This document shows, one piece after another, positions 39,162 to 49,786 of a stretch of DNA of 50,871 nucleotides; position 1 is the first letter of the stretch, and every line of letters starts with the position of its first letter. The notes beneath the pieces were generated by a model, which was not told the DNA's origin, did no database searches, and was given only the letters and a program-made list of their open reading frames with translations. This stretch comes from Labilibaculum sp. Lineage in GTDB: Bacteria > Bacteroidota > Bacteroidia > Bacteroidales > Marinifilaceae. The stretch is taken from the NCBI GenBank assembly GCA_016760525.1, contig JAESUW010000121.1, positions 1 to 50,871 on the forward strand, read 5' to 3'. The translations under genes and the position numbers were made by a program.

Positions 39162-39998
39162 TTATTCTTTTTTACGAGTTCTTCTTTTTGGCTTTTCAGC
39201 AGCAATAATTTTATCCGCTTCTTCCAAGCTATTATCGTAATCGACAATGTATTTATCTACTAAAATACGTCCACAGTACTCACAAACGATAATCTTCTTA
39301 CGAGAACGAATATCCATTTGACGCTGAGGTGGAATCTTATTAAAACAACCACCACATGCATCACGCTCAACAGTAACAACTGCTAAACCATTTCTTGCAT
39401 TTGAACGAATTCGAGAATAAGCTGTTAATAATCTCTCTTCTATTTTGCCTCTAAAAGTAGTTGACTGATCAACTAACTTTTCTTCTTCGATTTGTGTTTC
39501 TGATACAATTGCATCAAGCTCACCTTTTTTACCTTCTAAATCAACTTTTCTATCAGCAAAAACTTTGTCTGAGTTTTCAATTACAGCTTTTTTGTTGGCA
39601 ATATCTGAAGCAAATTCCTTAATTCTCTTTTCGCACAATTCAATTTCAAGATTTTGAAATTCAATTTCTTTTGAAATAGAATCAAATTCACGATTGTTAC
39701 GAACATTCATTTGTTGAGCTTCATACTTTTTAATCAGTAATCCTGCTTCTTTAATTTCTTGTTTTTTCTTCGCAACAGTTTCAACCAAATCTTTTACTTC
39801 GTTGTTAAGGTTGGCAATCCTAGTATCAAGACCAGCGATTTCGTCTTCCAAATCCTGAACTTCTAACGGAAGCTCTCCTCTTAGCGTTCTAATTTGGTCT
39901 ACTTCAGAATCAACACATTGCATTTCGTACATTGTGCGTAATTTTTCTTCTACTGAAATATCCTTAAAATCTGAAGCCTTTGGATCTTGTGTAGTCAT
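39162..39998 (-). CDS. Coiled-coil protein with C4-type zinc ribbon
   Basis: 278 aa; long coiled coil then CGGC...CEYCG and basic tail. Confidence 0.88.
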   Translation of the reverse strand: MTTQDPKASDFKDISVEEKLRTMYEMQCVDSEVDQIRTLRGELPLEVQDLEDEIAGLDTRIANLNNEVKDLVETVAKKKQEIKEAGLLIKKYEAQQMNVRNNREFDSISKEIEFQNLEIELCEKRIKEFASDIANKKAVIENSDKVFADRKVDLEGKKGELDAIVSETQIEEEKLVDQSTTFRGKIEERLLTAYSRIRSNARNGLAVVTVERDACGGCFNKIPPQRQMDIRSRKKIIVCEYCGRILVDKYIVDYDNSLEEADKIIAAEKPKRRTRKKE

Positions 39999-40003
39999 AT
40001 GTT

Positions 40004-41104
40004 TTACAAATAATTTATTGGATTCGAATTTATCTCTGAAATATAAACCGCAAAGTTAGGGAATTTTTTCGTAACAATCTCATAAAAAATATCTCTCGTA
40101 AATTGTTCACTTTCATAATGTCCGATATCAGCAATTATTATCCTGCCTTCGGCATCAAAAAACTCATGATATTTAAAATCTCCCGACACATAAACATCAG
40201 CCTTTTGGCTGATAGCCCTACCTAACAATGAGCTTCCACTCCCACCACATACAGCAACTGTCTTAATTTCTTTCTTACCTATTTCGGTGTATTTAATGCA
40301 TTCTGATCCGAAGATTTCCTTTATTCTTTTTAGGAATAACAGAGGTTCTTCAGGTGACGAAAGTTCTCCAATCATACCTAAACCAACTTGATTGTTGTCA
40401 TTCTTGAGTTGATAGATATCAAAAGCAAGCTCTTCATAAGGGTGGATTTTCATCAAAGCTGTACTTATTTTCCTCTTTAAATGCTTTGGAAAAACAGTCT
40501 CGATACGAACTTCGGGTTCAAAATGCAATTTCCCTTTTTCACCTACAAATGCATTTGTATTTTCGCCTCCTCTAAAACTGCCTGTTCCTTCAGTAGAATA
40601 ACTACAGGAATCATAATTCCCAATGCTTCCTGCGCCAGCTTCAAATAGTGCATCTCTTACTTTCTGAGCATATTCATTTGGAACAAAAGTTACCAGTTTA
40701 TATAGATTTTCGCTAACCGGTGATAAGATTCTTCTGTTTTGGAGTCCAATCAAATCGCAAATACGATCACTAACTCCGCCTTTTACAGAATCTAAATTAG
40801 TATGTGCGGCATAAATTGCAATGTTATTTTGAATGGCAAGAATTACGGTTCTTTCTACATAGTTATTCCCATTAAAGCGCTTTAAACCTTTAAAAACAAT
40901 AGGATGGTGTGCAATTATTAAATTTGCTCCTTTTTTTACGGCTTCTTCAACCACACTTTCCACCACATCTAAACAGATAAGAACACCAGCAACATCAGAA
41001 TCATAACTGCCAATCAGCAAACCGGCATTGTCGTACGATTCCTGATAGGCCAAAGGAGCCATCTCCTCAATAGATGAAACAATATCTCTTACTTTCAATT
41101 TCAA
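40004..41104 (-). CDS. Nif3-like dinuclear metal center protein
   Basis: 366 aa; SYDNAGLLIGS, IAHHPIVFKGLKRF, AAHTNLDSVKGGVSD, GDFKYHEFFDAEGRIIIADIGHYESE. Confidence 0.93.
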   Translation of the reverse strand: MKLKVRDIVSSIEEMAPLAYQESYDNAGLLIGSYDSDVAGVLICLDVVESVVEEAVKKGANLIIAHHPIVFKGLKRFNGNNYVERTVILAIQNNIAIYAAHTNLDSVKGGVSDRICDLIGLQNRRILSPVSENLYKLVTFVPNEYAQKVRDALFEAGAGSIGNYDSCSYSTEGTGSFRGGENTNAFVGEKGKLHFEPEVRIETVFPKHLKRKISTALMKIHPYEELAFDIYQLKNDNNQVGLGMIGELSSPEEPLLFLKRIKEIFGSECIKYTEIGKKEIKTVAVCGGSGSSLLGRAISQKADVYVSGDFKYHEFFDAEGRIIIADIGHYESEQFTRDIFYEIVTKKFPNFAVYISEINSNPINYL

Positions 41105-41117
41105 TAAAATTTAATGA

Positions 41118-41453
41118 TTACAAGTTGTCCTTTATTTCAAGAAGAAGACCTTTGATTTCCTGTAAGCGAGTAACAACTGCAAAGTTGTTCTCGGTATCCT
41201 CTTTATTTTCTTTCAGTTTAAGCTGAGCTCCTTTAAGAGTCATTCCCCGTTCTTTTACCAAATGAAATATCAAATGAAAATTTTCGATATCCACTTGCGT
41301 AAAAAATCGATTTCCTTTCTTATTCTTCTTTGGTTTTATAATGTCAAATTCCTTTTCCCAGAATCGAATCAAAGATGTGTTTACCTGAAACATATCAGCT
41401 ACTTCGCCTATGGCGTAATATAGTTTTTCGATTTTTTTCTCTTTGTAAGGCAC
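41118..41453 (-). CDS. MerR-family transcriptional regulator
   Basis: 111 aa; YAIGEVADMFQVNTSLIRFWEKEFDIIKPKKNKKGNRFFTQVDI. Confidence 0.92.
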   Translation of the reverse strand: MPYKEKKIEKLYYAIGEVADMFQVNTSLIRFWEKEFDIIKPKKNKKGNRFFTQVDIENFHLIFHLVKERGMTLKGAQLKLKENKEDTENNFAVVTRLQEIKGLLLEIKDNL

Positions 41454-41525
41454 TGATGTTATAATTTTAATTATATAGAAATGAACAAATTAAATCAATT
41501 CATTACCTAAAGTAACAAATAAAAT

Positions 41526-41556
41526 GGCACGGAAAAATATTTTCCGTGCCGCTTTT
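41526..41556. terminator. Terminator hairpin between the M23 peptidase and merR-type genes
   Basis: GGCACGGAAAA-ATA-TTTTCCGTGCC with T-rich sequence on both sides. Confidence 0.85.
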
Positions 41557-41585
41557 TTATGTTTTTCTATTTTATTTCGATAGAA

Positions 41586-42554
41586 CTAATCCATTGTCTG
41601 ACCAGTGTTAGCAGCATAAGCAACCATACTATCGTATTCATCGGCTGTTAAATCGTTAAAGTAATAGTTGATCGGATCTACAGTCTTGTTGTTTTTTCTT
41701 ACTTCATAATGTATATGAGGTCCGGTTGATGAGCCAGTATTCCCCAGAAAAGCAATCACCTCTCCACGTCTTACCTTCTGTCCTTTTTTAACATTGTATC
41801 CGTCAAGGTGAGCATAAACTGTTTTGTAACCAAAACCATGATCAATAACCACTTTTTTCCCGTATCCTCTTTCCTTATTTTTATAGCTTATAACACCATC
41901 ACCTGTTGCATATATGGGTGTTCCAATGGTTCCATTAAAATCCATTCCATCGTGAAATTTACGGGTTTTATAAATTGGATGAATCCTCCAACCATAACCA
42001 GATGAAATCCGACCAAAATCCTTAATTGCAATTGGCATAATAGCAGGAATAGACGCAAGCATTTTAAACTTGTTCTTCACCATCTCCTCTACACTATCGT
42101 AAGATTTTGTCTGAACGTACATCGATTTAGCCATCCGATCTATCTTTTTATTGGTAGAAATCACCAATTCTGAATTTTCCAAATTCTCCAAATTACGATA
42201 TCGGTTTACACCACCATACCCGGCTTTTCGGATGTTTGAATGAATAGGTTCGGCCTCAAAAATAACCCGGTAAATATTATCATCCCGTTGCTCAAGATCA
42301 GTTAAAACGTTTTGAAGCTTTACCAATTCTGAATTAAGACGGGTATATTGAGTAATTAGTTGTTGATTTTCACGAATCAGAGATCTCTCTTTTGGAGAAC
42401 CGAAAAAATAGAACAATACCACAACCATAACAATGGCAAGTACTGAACTTGAAGCCATGTGTTTAAGAACGTTAATTATTCCCGTCTTAAAATTAGCCTC
42501 TACTTTTTCGTAACTAATAGACTCTGGGTTAAACTGATACTTAGTCTTCGCCAT
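41586..42554 (-). CDS. M23 family metallopeptidase (membrane-anchored)
   Basis: 322 aa; N-terminal TM, coiled coil, HDGMDFNGTIGTPIYATGDGVI, YAHLDGYNV, GSSTGPHIHYEVR. Confidence 0.95.
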   Translation of the reverse strand: MAKTKYQFNPESISYEKVEANFKTGIINVLKHMASSSVLAIVMVVVLFYFFGSPKERSLIRENQQLITQYTRLNSELVKLQNVLTDLEQRDDNIYRVIFEAEPIHSNIRKAGYGGVNRYRNLENLENSELVISTNKKIDRMAKSMYVQTKSYDSVEEMVKNKFKMLASIPAIMPIAIKDFGRISSGYGWRIHPIYKTRKFHDGMDFNGTIGTPIYATGDGVISYKNKERGYGKKVVIDHGFGYKTVYAHLDGYNVKKGQKVRRGEVIAFLGNTGSSTGPHIHYEVRKNNKTVDPINYYFNDLTADEYDSMVAYAANTGQTMD

Positions 42555-42683
42555 GTAATATTTTTATGTGGACTTTACTGAAAAAAGCATAATTTTTTCT
42601 CGGTATAAGTAACAAAATTAAGGAAATAATCTAACTTTGCAAGCTAAGAATACAAATCACGTTGATACAAAATACAGTAACAA

Positions 42684-45317
42684 ATGAATTCTAACGAAAT
42701 CAGACAGGCATTTTTGGATTTCTTTGCCTCAAAACAACATAAGACTACTTCTTCGGCACCGATGGTAATTAAAGATGATCCAACTTTACTATTCACCAAT
42801 GCAGGAATGAATCAGTTTAAAGATATATTCCTTGGTAATACACCGATTAAATATAAGCGAATTGCTAACTCTCAAAAATGTTTACGCGTTTCTGGAAAGC
42901 ACAACGATTTGGAAGAAGTTGGTCATGACACCTACCATCATACCATGTTTGAAATGTTGGGTAATTGGTCATTTGGCGATTACTTTAAGGAAGATGCAAT
43001 TAATTGGGCTTGGGAACTTCTTACCGGAGTATTTAAACTGTCGCCTGATAGATTGTACGCCTCTGTTTTCGAAGGAAGTGAAGAAGATAAATTGGATCGT
43101 GATGATGAAGCGGCCAAATTTTGGGAGAAATTTCTTCCTGTAGAGCAAATCATTAATGGAAATAAAAAGGACAATTTCTGGGAAATGGGTGAAACAGGTC
43201 CTTGTGGCCCTTGTTCCGAAATTCATGTTGACTTACGAAGCGATGAAGAACGTAAGTTGGTTGCCGGTCGTGATTTGGTAAATCAAGATCATCCTCAGGT
43301 AATTGAAATATGGAATCTGGTATTTATGCAATACAATCGTAAAGCTGATAGCTCTTTAGAACCATTGCCTCATCAGCATGTTGATACAGGTATGGGATTT
43401 GAACGTTTGTGCATGGCTATACAAGGGAAAACATCAAATTACGACACCGATATATTTCAGCCAATTATCCAGACAATTGCAGAAATGAGCGCCAAGGAAT
43501 ATGGTAAAAATGAGGAAATCGATATTGCTCTTAGAGTTATTTCTGACCACATAAGAACTATTGCTTTCGCCATTACCGACGGACAATTGCCTTCAAACAA
43601 TAAAGCTGGTTATGTGATCAGAAGAATTCTAAGAAGAGCTGTTCGTTACGGATATACTTTCCTTGGCTTTAAGGAACCATTTATGTATCGTTTAATCCCT
43701 GTACTTATTGAAGTAATGGGAAAACATTTCCCGGAACTAATTAAGCAACAAAACTTAATTGAGAAGGTGGTTATGGAAGAGGAAAACTCTTTCTTACGGA
43801 CTCTTGAAAATGGAATTCGCCTTTTGGATCAAATTATTGATAAAACTAAATCGGAAGACTACAAAGTTGTTTCAGGCAAGGTGGCTTTTGAATTGTATGA
43901 CACTTATGGTTTCCCTTTGGATTTAACTGAATTGATTTTGAAAGAAAACGATTTGGTTATTAATCGTAGAGAATTTAATGAAGAAATGGAAGCTCAGAAA
44001 AATCGTTCCCGTTCAGCAACATCTGTTGATACCGGTGATTGGGTTGAAATTTTAAAAGATGATGTAGAAGAATTTGTTGGATACGATTATTTGACAACTG
44101 ACGTAAGAATTACTCGTTACCGTAAAATATCTTCGAAAGATAAAAATCAATTCCAATTGGTTTTCAACATCACTCCTTTCTATGGTGAAAGTGGCGGGCA
44201 AGTTGGAGATACTGGATATATCGAGGCTAATGGAGAAAAAATCTCTATTATCGATACAAAAAAAGAACATGGTTTAATTGTTCATTTCGCAAAAGAATTA
44301 CCAAAAGATCCAACTGTAGTATTTAAAGCTGTGGTTAGCGAAAGTAAAAGAACTCTGATTACAAATAACCACACTGCAACTCACTTAATGCACCACGCCC
44401 TTCGTGAAGTGTTGGGCGAGCATGTGGAGCAAAAAGGATCATTGGTAAATCCTGATCATTTGCGTTTCGACTTCTCTCACTTTCAAAAGCTAACAGAAGA
44501 AGAAATTGCTAAAGTTGAAAAAATCGTGAATGCTAAAATCCGCGAAAATGTTTCTATCGAAGTAAAGAACAATATACCAATGGCCGAGGCGGTTAACCTT
44601 GGCGCAATGGCTTTGTTTGGAGAGAAATATGGTGATTTGGTTCGTGTTATCAAATTTAATGATTCGGTAGAGCTTTGTGGTGGAACTCACGTGGAAGCTA
44701 CCGGTCAGATTGGCTATTTTAAAATTACATCGGAAAGTGCAATTGCTGCCGGAGTAAGAAGAGTTGAAGCAATTACAGCTGTAAAGGCCGAACAATTCAT
44801 CAACGATAAGTTGAATACTCTAAAGGATATTGAACGCATCTTTAAATCAAATCAGAATCTGATTAAAAACATTGAATCTTTAATATCGGAAAACTCAGAG
44901 ATGAAAAAAGGTCTTGATAGTTTCCTGAAAGAGCAACTTAAACTGACTAAGAATCACTTAAAAAGTGAAATTTCAGTAATCAAAAATGCAAATATTATCA
45001 GTAAAATACTGAATGTAAATTCGGCAAATGATATAAAAGATATTGCTTTTCAATTAAAAGGTGAAATTGAGAACCTTGTGTTTATTGCAGGTGCCGATTT
45101 GGGTGGCAAAGCAAATATCACCATCATGTTTTCTGATGATTTGGTTAAGGAGTATGATTTGAATGCCGGAGCTATAATTCGTGAAGCTGCCAAAGAAATT
45201 AAAGGTGGCGGAGGCGGACAGCCATTCTTTGCATCAGCTGGTGGTAAAGATCCTAAAGGATTAGAAAAAGCCATTGAAGTTGCCAAGAAAATGGTACTTC
45301 ATAAGATTGAAGCCTAA
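42684..45317 (+). CDS. alaS: Alanine--tRNA ligase
   Basis: 877 aa; [75 protein letters not shown]-terminal [14 protein letters not shown]. Confidence 0.98.
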   Translation: MNSNEIRQAFLDFFASKQHKTTSSAPMVIKDDPTLLFTNAGMNQFKDIFLGNTPIKYKRIANSQKCLRVSGKHNDLEEVGHDTYHHTMFEMLGNWSFGDYFKEDAINWAWELLTGVFKLSPDRLYASVFEGSEEDKLDRDDEAAKFWEKFLPVEQIINGNKKDNFWEMGETGPCGPCSEIHVDLRSDEERKLVAGRDLVNQDHPQVIEIWNLVFMQYNRKADSSLEPLPHQHVDTGMGFERLCMAIQGKTSNYDTDIFQPIIQTIAEMSAKEYGKNEEIDIALRVISDHIRTIAFAITDGQLPSNNKAGYVIRRILRRAVRYGYTFLGFKEPFMYRLIPVLIEVMGKHFPELIKQQNLIEKVVMEEENSFLRTLENGIRLLDQIIDKTKSEDYKVVSGKVAFELYDTYGFPLDLTELILKENDLVINRREFNEEMEAQKNRSRSATSVDTGDWVEILKDDVEEFVGYDYLTTDVRITRYRKISSKDKNQFQLVFNITPFYGESGGQVGDTGYIEANGEKISIIDTKKEHGLIVHFAKELPKDPTVVFKAVVSESKRTLITNNHTATHLMHHALREVLGEHVEQKGSLVNPDHLRFDFSHFQKLTEEEIAKVEKIVNAKIRENVSIEVKNNIPMAEAVNLGAMALFGEKYGDLVRVIKFNDSVELCGGTHVEATGQIGYFKITSESAIAAGVRRVEAITAVKAEQFINDKLNTLKDIERIFKSNQNLIKNIESLISENSEMKKGLDSFLKEQLKLTKNHLKSEISVIKNANIISKILNVNSANDIKDIAFQLKGEIENLVFIAGADLGGKANITIMFSDDLVKEYDLNAGAIIREAAKEIKGGGGGQPFFASAGGKDPKGLEKAIEVAKKMVLHKIEA

Positions 45318-45336
45318 GCAGAACTTATTATAAAAC

Positions 45337-45369
45337 AAAACGCCGTTTCAGATCGAAACGGCGTTTTTT
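45337..45369 (+). terminator. Terminator of alaS; copy 1 of an inverted hairpin pair
   Basis: AAAACGCCGTTTC-AGATC-GAAACGGCGTTTTTTG. Confidence 0.95.
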
Positions 45370-45603
45370 GCATCTCGAAATCCCCTCAACACATAGTATT
45401 ATCACTACAAATTAATCGCTGTAGAAACATACCGAACAATATCTATCATTTTTGCATTGTCCATAAATAATTATTATATTCACAAGCTATTTTAGCATAA
45501 TTCACTGACAATAATTTCACACAATGATGGAGATTAGAAACCATCGAAAAAAACGAGGCGTAACCGAAAAGCCAGATGAGTAGGGATTTTAATCAAAAAA
45601 ACA

Positions 45604-45951
45604 ATGGGGATTTATATCGCAGTAATTTTTTATCTTGCATTTATCGTACTAATGGTTGTTTCCGCATGGAAAATTAACACCAAGGCAAATCAACCTGGAT
45701 GGGCTTGTTTAATCCCAATATACGGTAGTATCGTTACTTTAAAAATAGTTGGGAAACCTTGGTGGTGGTTCCTCCTTTTCTTATTTCCAGTAGTCAATAT
45801 TGTATTTCTCGTATGGGCCATTAACCTCTTATCTAAAAGTTACGGTAAAAGTGAGGGATTTACAGTTGGAATGATCTTTTTGCCATTCATATTTTACCCA
45901 ATTCTTGGATTCGGAGATGCAACCTATCAAGGTCCTGCTGGATTAAAATAA
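45604..45951 (+). CDS. Small integral membrane protein, DUF5684-like
   Basis: 115 aa, ~3-4 TM; AWKINTKANQPGWACLIPIYGSIVTLKIVGKPWWWFLLFLFPVVNIV. Confidence 0.85.
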   Translation: MGIYIAVIFYLAFIVLMVVSAWKINTKANQPGWACLIPIYGSIVTLKIVGKPWWWFLLFLFPVVNIVFLVWAINLLSKSYGKSEGFTVGMIFLPFIFYPILGFGDATYQGPAGLK

Positions 45952-45975
45952 ACATATAAAAATATATTTACAAAG

Positions 45976-46006
45976 CGCCGTTTCGATCTGAAACGGCGTT
46001 TTCTTG
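45976..46006. terminator. Terminator; copy 2, exact reverse complement of the alaS terminator core
   Basis: CGCCGTTTC-GATCT-GAAACGGCGTTTTCTTG; the 27-bp core is the exact reverse complement of 45337..45363. Confidence 0.93.
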
Positions 46007-46020
46007 TATTCTAATATACC

Positions 46021-46809
46021 TTATGGTTGTTGACTATAGGTATGAACACTATATTGTGCAGATGGCAGGTAATTAACTCCAAACCAACAGATCAGCAAAA
46101 TAACAAAGGCTAAAGCCAATATCCATAATGAAGATTTAAATTTTGATGGCATTTGGTGACGACGGTGAATGTAAACCAAATAACCCAACCAAGTAATAAA
46201 TGCCCAGGTTTCTTTAGGATCCCATGTCCAATAGTGTCCCCAAGCTTCTTTTGCCCACAAAGCTCCAAAAAGTAATCCTAAGGTTAGGAAAGAAAAACCC
46301 AAGTACACCAGGTTATCTGCCATCAGCATAATTTTGGGTTGAAGCTGACCTTTGTATTCCTGATACAAACCCCGAATGGCTACCAAGGATGATGCCGCCA
46401 AGAATGCATAAGCAAAAATATAGACTACTACATGCGGCACAAACCACGGACTCTGCAATGCAGGCATTAATGTTTTGGAAAAATTTTCGGGATGCATGTA
46501 GTTGATAAAAAGGAATAGCAAAGACAAAGCCAGACTGTAGTACAGGATCCAATTGTAACGCCAGCGCCAATAAGTTAAAAACCCAATTATCGGTAAAAAG
46601 AAGGCGTACCACAAACGTGTTTCTCCCAAGGTGCGTAATGGTGGTCGACCTAAACTTATCCACAAAAAACCTATAAAAATCGCAATACTTGCGATACCTG
46701 TTAAAACCAATCCGTTTCTAACCAGTTCACGTTTGGGAATAAACGCAGCCAACAACCATGTACTTGCACTAATTCCTGCTGCCAATAAAAAATGATTCCA
46801 TATCATCAC
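46021..46809 (-). CDS. ccsA: System II cytochrome c biogenesis protein CcsA/ResC-like
   Basis: 262 aa, multiple TM; WGHYWTWDPKETWAFITWLGYLVYIHRR haem-handling motif. Confidence 0.93.
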   Translation of the reverse strand: MMIWNHFLLAAGISASTWLLAAFIPKRELVRNGLVLTGIASIAIFIGFLWISLGRPPLRTLGETRLWYAFFLPIIGFLTYWRWRYNWILYYSLALSLLFLFINYMHPENFSKTLMPALQSPWFVPHVVVYIFAYAFLAASSLVAIRGLYQEYKGQLQPKIMLMADNLVYLGFSFLTLGLLFGALWAKEAWGHYWTWDPKETWAFITWLGYLVYIHRRHQMPSKFKSSLWILALAFVILLICWFGVNYLPSAQYSVHTYSQQP

Positions 46810-46849
46810 TTAAAATTTTAAATGCTACATCTATAAAAAGCTGCCAATC

Positions 46850-48106
46850 TTAACCTGAAATCCCATTGAGTGTTTCTTCATTCTTTACTTTACTGCCACG
46901 CCAAAACATATAAACAGAACCAATCATCATCATAAAAATACCTATATAAACAAATATTTGCCATGGATCTTTCACCACCTCTACAACGCTTTTTGTGGAA
47001 TAAATCCCCATTGTTTCATCGTAGCTTAACTGATATATTTTCCACCCGTTTACTGTAAACGACTTATTCACTTCCAGAGTTTGTTCTTGCTTTTGTCCAT
47101 CGGGAGTAAAAATACTAACCTCTGATGAAAATCTTTTGGGTTCAGGCACAGTCATCAGCACAGAAAATCGTTCATCAATCTTTAAAGACTCATGGGGACG
47201 ATTAAAACTACCGCAACTGATCCAACCTGAAATGGTATCCTTCGTGTGTGAGATAACTCTCACCTTTGCCGCAGGAGCCGCACCAAAATCAATAATCGAA
47301 TAATACCTGTCACCTATCCGACCTGATGTCACAAAAAACTCATCAACAATAATCGTCCAATCGTGCAACTGACATATCAAATCATCTTCGATCATTATCA
47401 TGGAAGGCTTCGTAGCTTCGTAAAGGGATCCCGTTGTGTTATCGACAATAGCTAATTTGGGATGAAATTCTTCAATTTTAAAATCATTCAGTTTAATAGC
47501 CAACGGCAAGTCCAAATAGTTCCCTTTGTCATCGTAAGCTCTTCCTTCTATTTGATTTTCATTTAAATCCATTCGAAGCCTCTGAAGATCTCCTGAACCT
47601 AATCCTGCCGAAAAAACTGTAATCCACAATCCTAAATGACTGCATATAAACCCCCAATTTTTCCATTTTACAGGAAATAGCTTTCGAATAACCACCATTC
47701 CCAAAATAAAAAGCAAGTAAAAATTGATGAACAAAAATGGAATGGAAGTTGTCAATCTATTAAATCCTAAGCTTGTTACAATCCCTTTCTCTTCTATTGG
47801 AATTTGAGGAATGATACCCATTATCACCACCAAAATGCTTAAACCTGAAATTGCTCCTATTGAAGCGGGAATCCCTGAAAGAAATTTGAAAACTGTTTTT
47901 TTCCTTATTAGAAAATAAACAAGAGCTATCAGAAATATATACACACCACCAGCAATCAAATTATAAGGAAATACGATTGTTCCAAAAGAAGCATTACCAA
48001 CAGTAAATTCAAGAGCAAATCCGATAAGGAGTAATCCCAATGTCAGCAAAAAGCTCTCGGAATACCCCCAAGGTGATTGCCATAAGGATTTTGTGTTTTT
48101 ATTCAT
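46850..48106 (-). CDS. System II cytochrome c biogenesis protein CcsB/ResB-like
   Basis: 418 aa; TM segments, 'GFICSHLGLWITVFSAGLGSGDLQRLRMDLNE', ends with a TM; adjacent to ccsA. Confidence 0.85.
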   Translation of the reverse strand: MNKNTKSLWQSPWGYSESFLLTLGLLLIGFALEFTVGNASFGTIVFPYNLIAGGVYIFLIALVYFLIRKKTVFKFLSGIPASIGAISGLSILVVIMGIIPQIPIEEKGIVTSLGFNRLTTSIPFLFINFYLLFILGMVVIRKLFPVKWKNWGFICSHLGLWITVFSAGLGSGDLQRLRMDLNENQIEGRAYDDKGNYLDLPLAIKLNDFKIEEFHPKLAIVDNTTGSLYEATKPSMIMIEDDLICQLHDWTIIVDEFFVTSGRIGDRYYSIIDFGAAPAAKVRVISHTKDTISGWISCGSFNRPHESLKIDERFSVLMTVPEPKRFSSEVSIFTPDGQKQEQTLEVNKSFTVNGWKIYQLSYDETMGIYSTKSVVEVVKDPWQIFVYIGIFMMMIGSVYMFWRGSKVKNEETLNGISG

Positions 48107-48189
48107 ATTTATTTAGGCAGATTAGGTAAATAGTTTAAAAGCATAACAAATTTGAACATCAAATTAAACTCTTTAATTATCTACAATAT

Positions 48190-48222
48190 AAAAAAATATG
48201 CCACCCAAATTGAGTGGCATAT
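48190..48222 (-). terminator. Terminator between nrfA and ccsB
   Basis: ATATGCCAC-CCAAATTGA-GTGGCATAT with U-run on the minus strand. Confidence 0.82.
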
Positions 48223-48256
48223 CAAATTAATCATCTATTTAGAATGAAATATTATC

Positions 48257-49768
48257 TTACATTCTCACTTCGTAAGTACTTTCACGCTTTTTCGCTTTCT
48301 TTTCCCACTCAGGAAGAATGTTTTTCTTAAATTCTTCTTTATCCTTCTTCATTTGCTCTACATCGATACCAATGAATTTCTGAGCTTTTGCTTTAGTTGC
48401 GATATCCGGATAAGCAACTTCTTCGTGAAATCCGTACTTAGCAAATATTCGAACTAAGGAAATTCTTGCCTCTTGAGCACGAATGATACCTGTAGAAATT
48501 ACACGTCCGATCTCTGTTGGAGCGTGAAATGATCCACCATGAGATGCTGCAGCATAATCCCAACGCCATTGTCCGTGACGAATATCCATTAATACAGACT
48601 TCATTTCTGCTTCTGTAGCACCTAAATCCCAAGCTTTCTTAGCCTCAACATGAGCACGAACTAGTAATTCTTCTAATTTATCACGGTTTCCGATAATCTG
48701 ATCCTGACGAGTATATACATTCTGAATCAATTTATCAGTCTCCTCGCGGTGACAAACCTGACAAGAATTGGATACGTTATTTAATGGAGATTGAATATGG
48801 TGATCAGTAAATTTCTGTCCACCTTCTGATTTGTAAGGCATGTGACAGTCAGCACAAGAAACACCACGATCGGCGTGAATCCCTTTCATATAAATTTCAT
48901 ATCCCGGATGCTGAGCTTTCAACATTGGAGCTCTACTCAATTTATGAGTCCAATCTTTAAACCCAATCTCATCGTAGTACTCTTCCATTGCCTCAACAGA
49001 CATACCTTTATCCCAAGGTAAAGTAAGATAATTAGCTCCTTCTACACGCTTCTTATCGAAGTAATACTCAACGTGACACTGAGCACATACTAAAGAACGC
49101 ATTTCCTGATGAGTTGCTTTGTTTATATCTTTTCCCTGACGATCAAATGCTTCGATTAAAGCTGGACGGGAAATTCTCAAGTTCATGGTTTCAGCATCGT
49201 GACAATCAGCACATCCAATCGGATTTACAATTTCGTGTCCTTTACCTGCCCATTTTCCTTTGTAGAATTCGGCAACACCTATTTCGTTCATTAAACGAGG
49301 TACATCAGGAGATTTACAGGTCCAACAAGTAGCTGGCATTGGACCATCTTTATCATTTTTAGGAGCACCTGTTCGTAATGAATTTTGAAGATCATCAATT
49401 GCATAATAGTGACCACGACCTTGGTTATAGTCCTTAGAGAAACCATATCCCGCCCAAAGGACAACTAATCTAGGATCAACTTCTAACATGTCGATCATAG
49501 CTCCGCCGTTGTATTTACTGCGAAATGTAGTATCTTCTGTTTCATAATAGGTTTCAAATTCTCTTGGGAAATTTTCACCCCAAACTTCGTTACGTGGCTC
49601 CCACTGATCGTACTTTACTTGAGGAGTATAAACAAATACCGATTCAGCTCTACGTTCCATTATTGATGAAGCTAATAATCCAAGCAGGAATACAACCACC
49701 AATGTTACCAGGAAGATCAACCATCCCAATATTGGTTTTTTACCTATAGATTCTTGTATTGGTTTCAT
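48257..49768 (-). CDS. nrfA: Ammonia-forming cytochrome c nitrite reductase catalytic subunit
   Basis: 503 aa; N-terminal TM/signal, catalytic CWTCK haem motif plus four CXXCH (CADCH, CAQCH, CADCH, CQVCH). Confidence 0.96.
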   Translation of the reverse strand: MKPIQESIGKKPILGWLIFLVTLVVVFLLGLLASSIMERRAESVFVYTPQVKYDQWEPRNEVWGENFPREFETYYETEDTTFRSKYNGGAMIDMLEVDPRLVVLWAGYGFSKDYNQGRGHYYAIDDLQNSLRTGAPKNDKDGPMPATCWTCKSPDVPRLMNEIGVAEFYKGKWAGKGHEIVNPIGCADCHDAETMNLRISRPALIEAFDRQGKDINKATHQEMRSLVCAQCHVEYYFDKKRVEGANYLTLPWDKGMSVEAMEEYYDEIGFKDWTHKLSRAPMLKAQHPGYEIYMKGIHADRGVSCADCHMPYKSEGGQKFTDHHIQSPLNNVSNSCQVCHREETDKLIQNVYTRQDQIIGNRDKLEELLVRAHVEAKKAWDLGATEAEMKSVLMDIRHGQWRWDYAAASHGGSFHAPTEIGRVISTGIIRAQEARISLVRIFAKYGFHEEVAYPDIATKAKAQKFIGIDVEQMKKDKEEFKKNILPEWEKKAKKRESTYEVRM

Positions 49769-49786
49769 ATGCTATTAATTTAGGTT

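Noticed and set aside
45501-45526. Possible Rex operator (TTCAC...TTTCACACAA) before the DUF5684-like gene
   Set aside because: Poor symmetry and spacing compared with TTGTGAA-N4-TTCACAA; not convincing.
46313-46663. 116-aa minus-strand ORF
   Set aside because: Alternative frame of ccsA, which is supported by haem-handling motifs.
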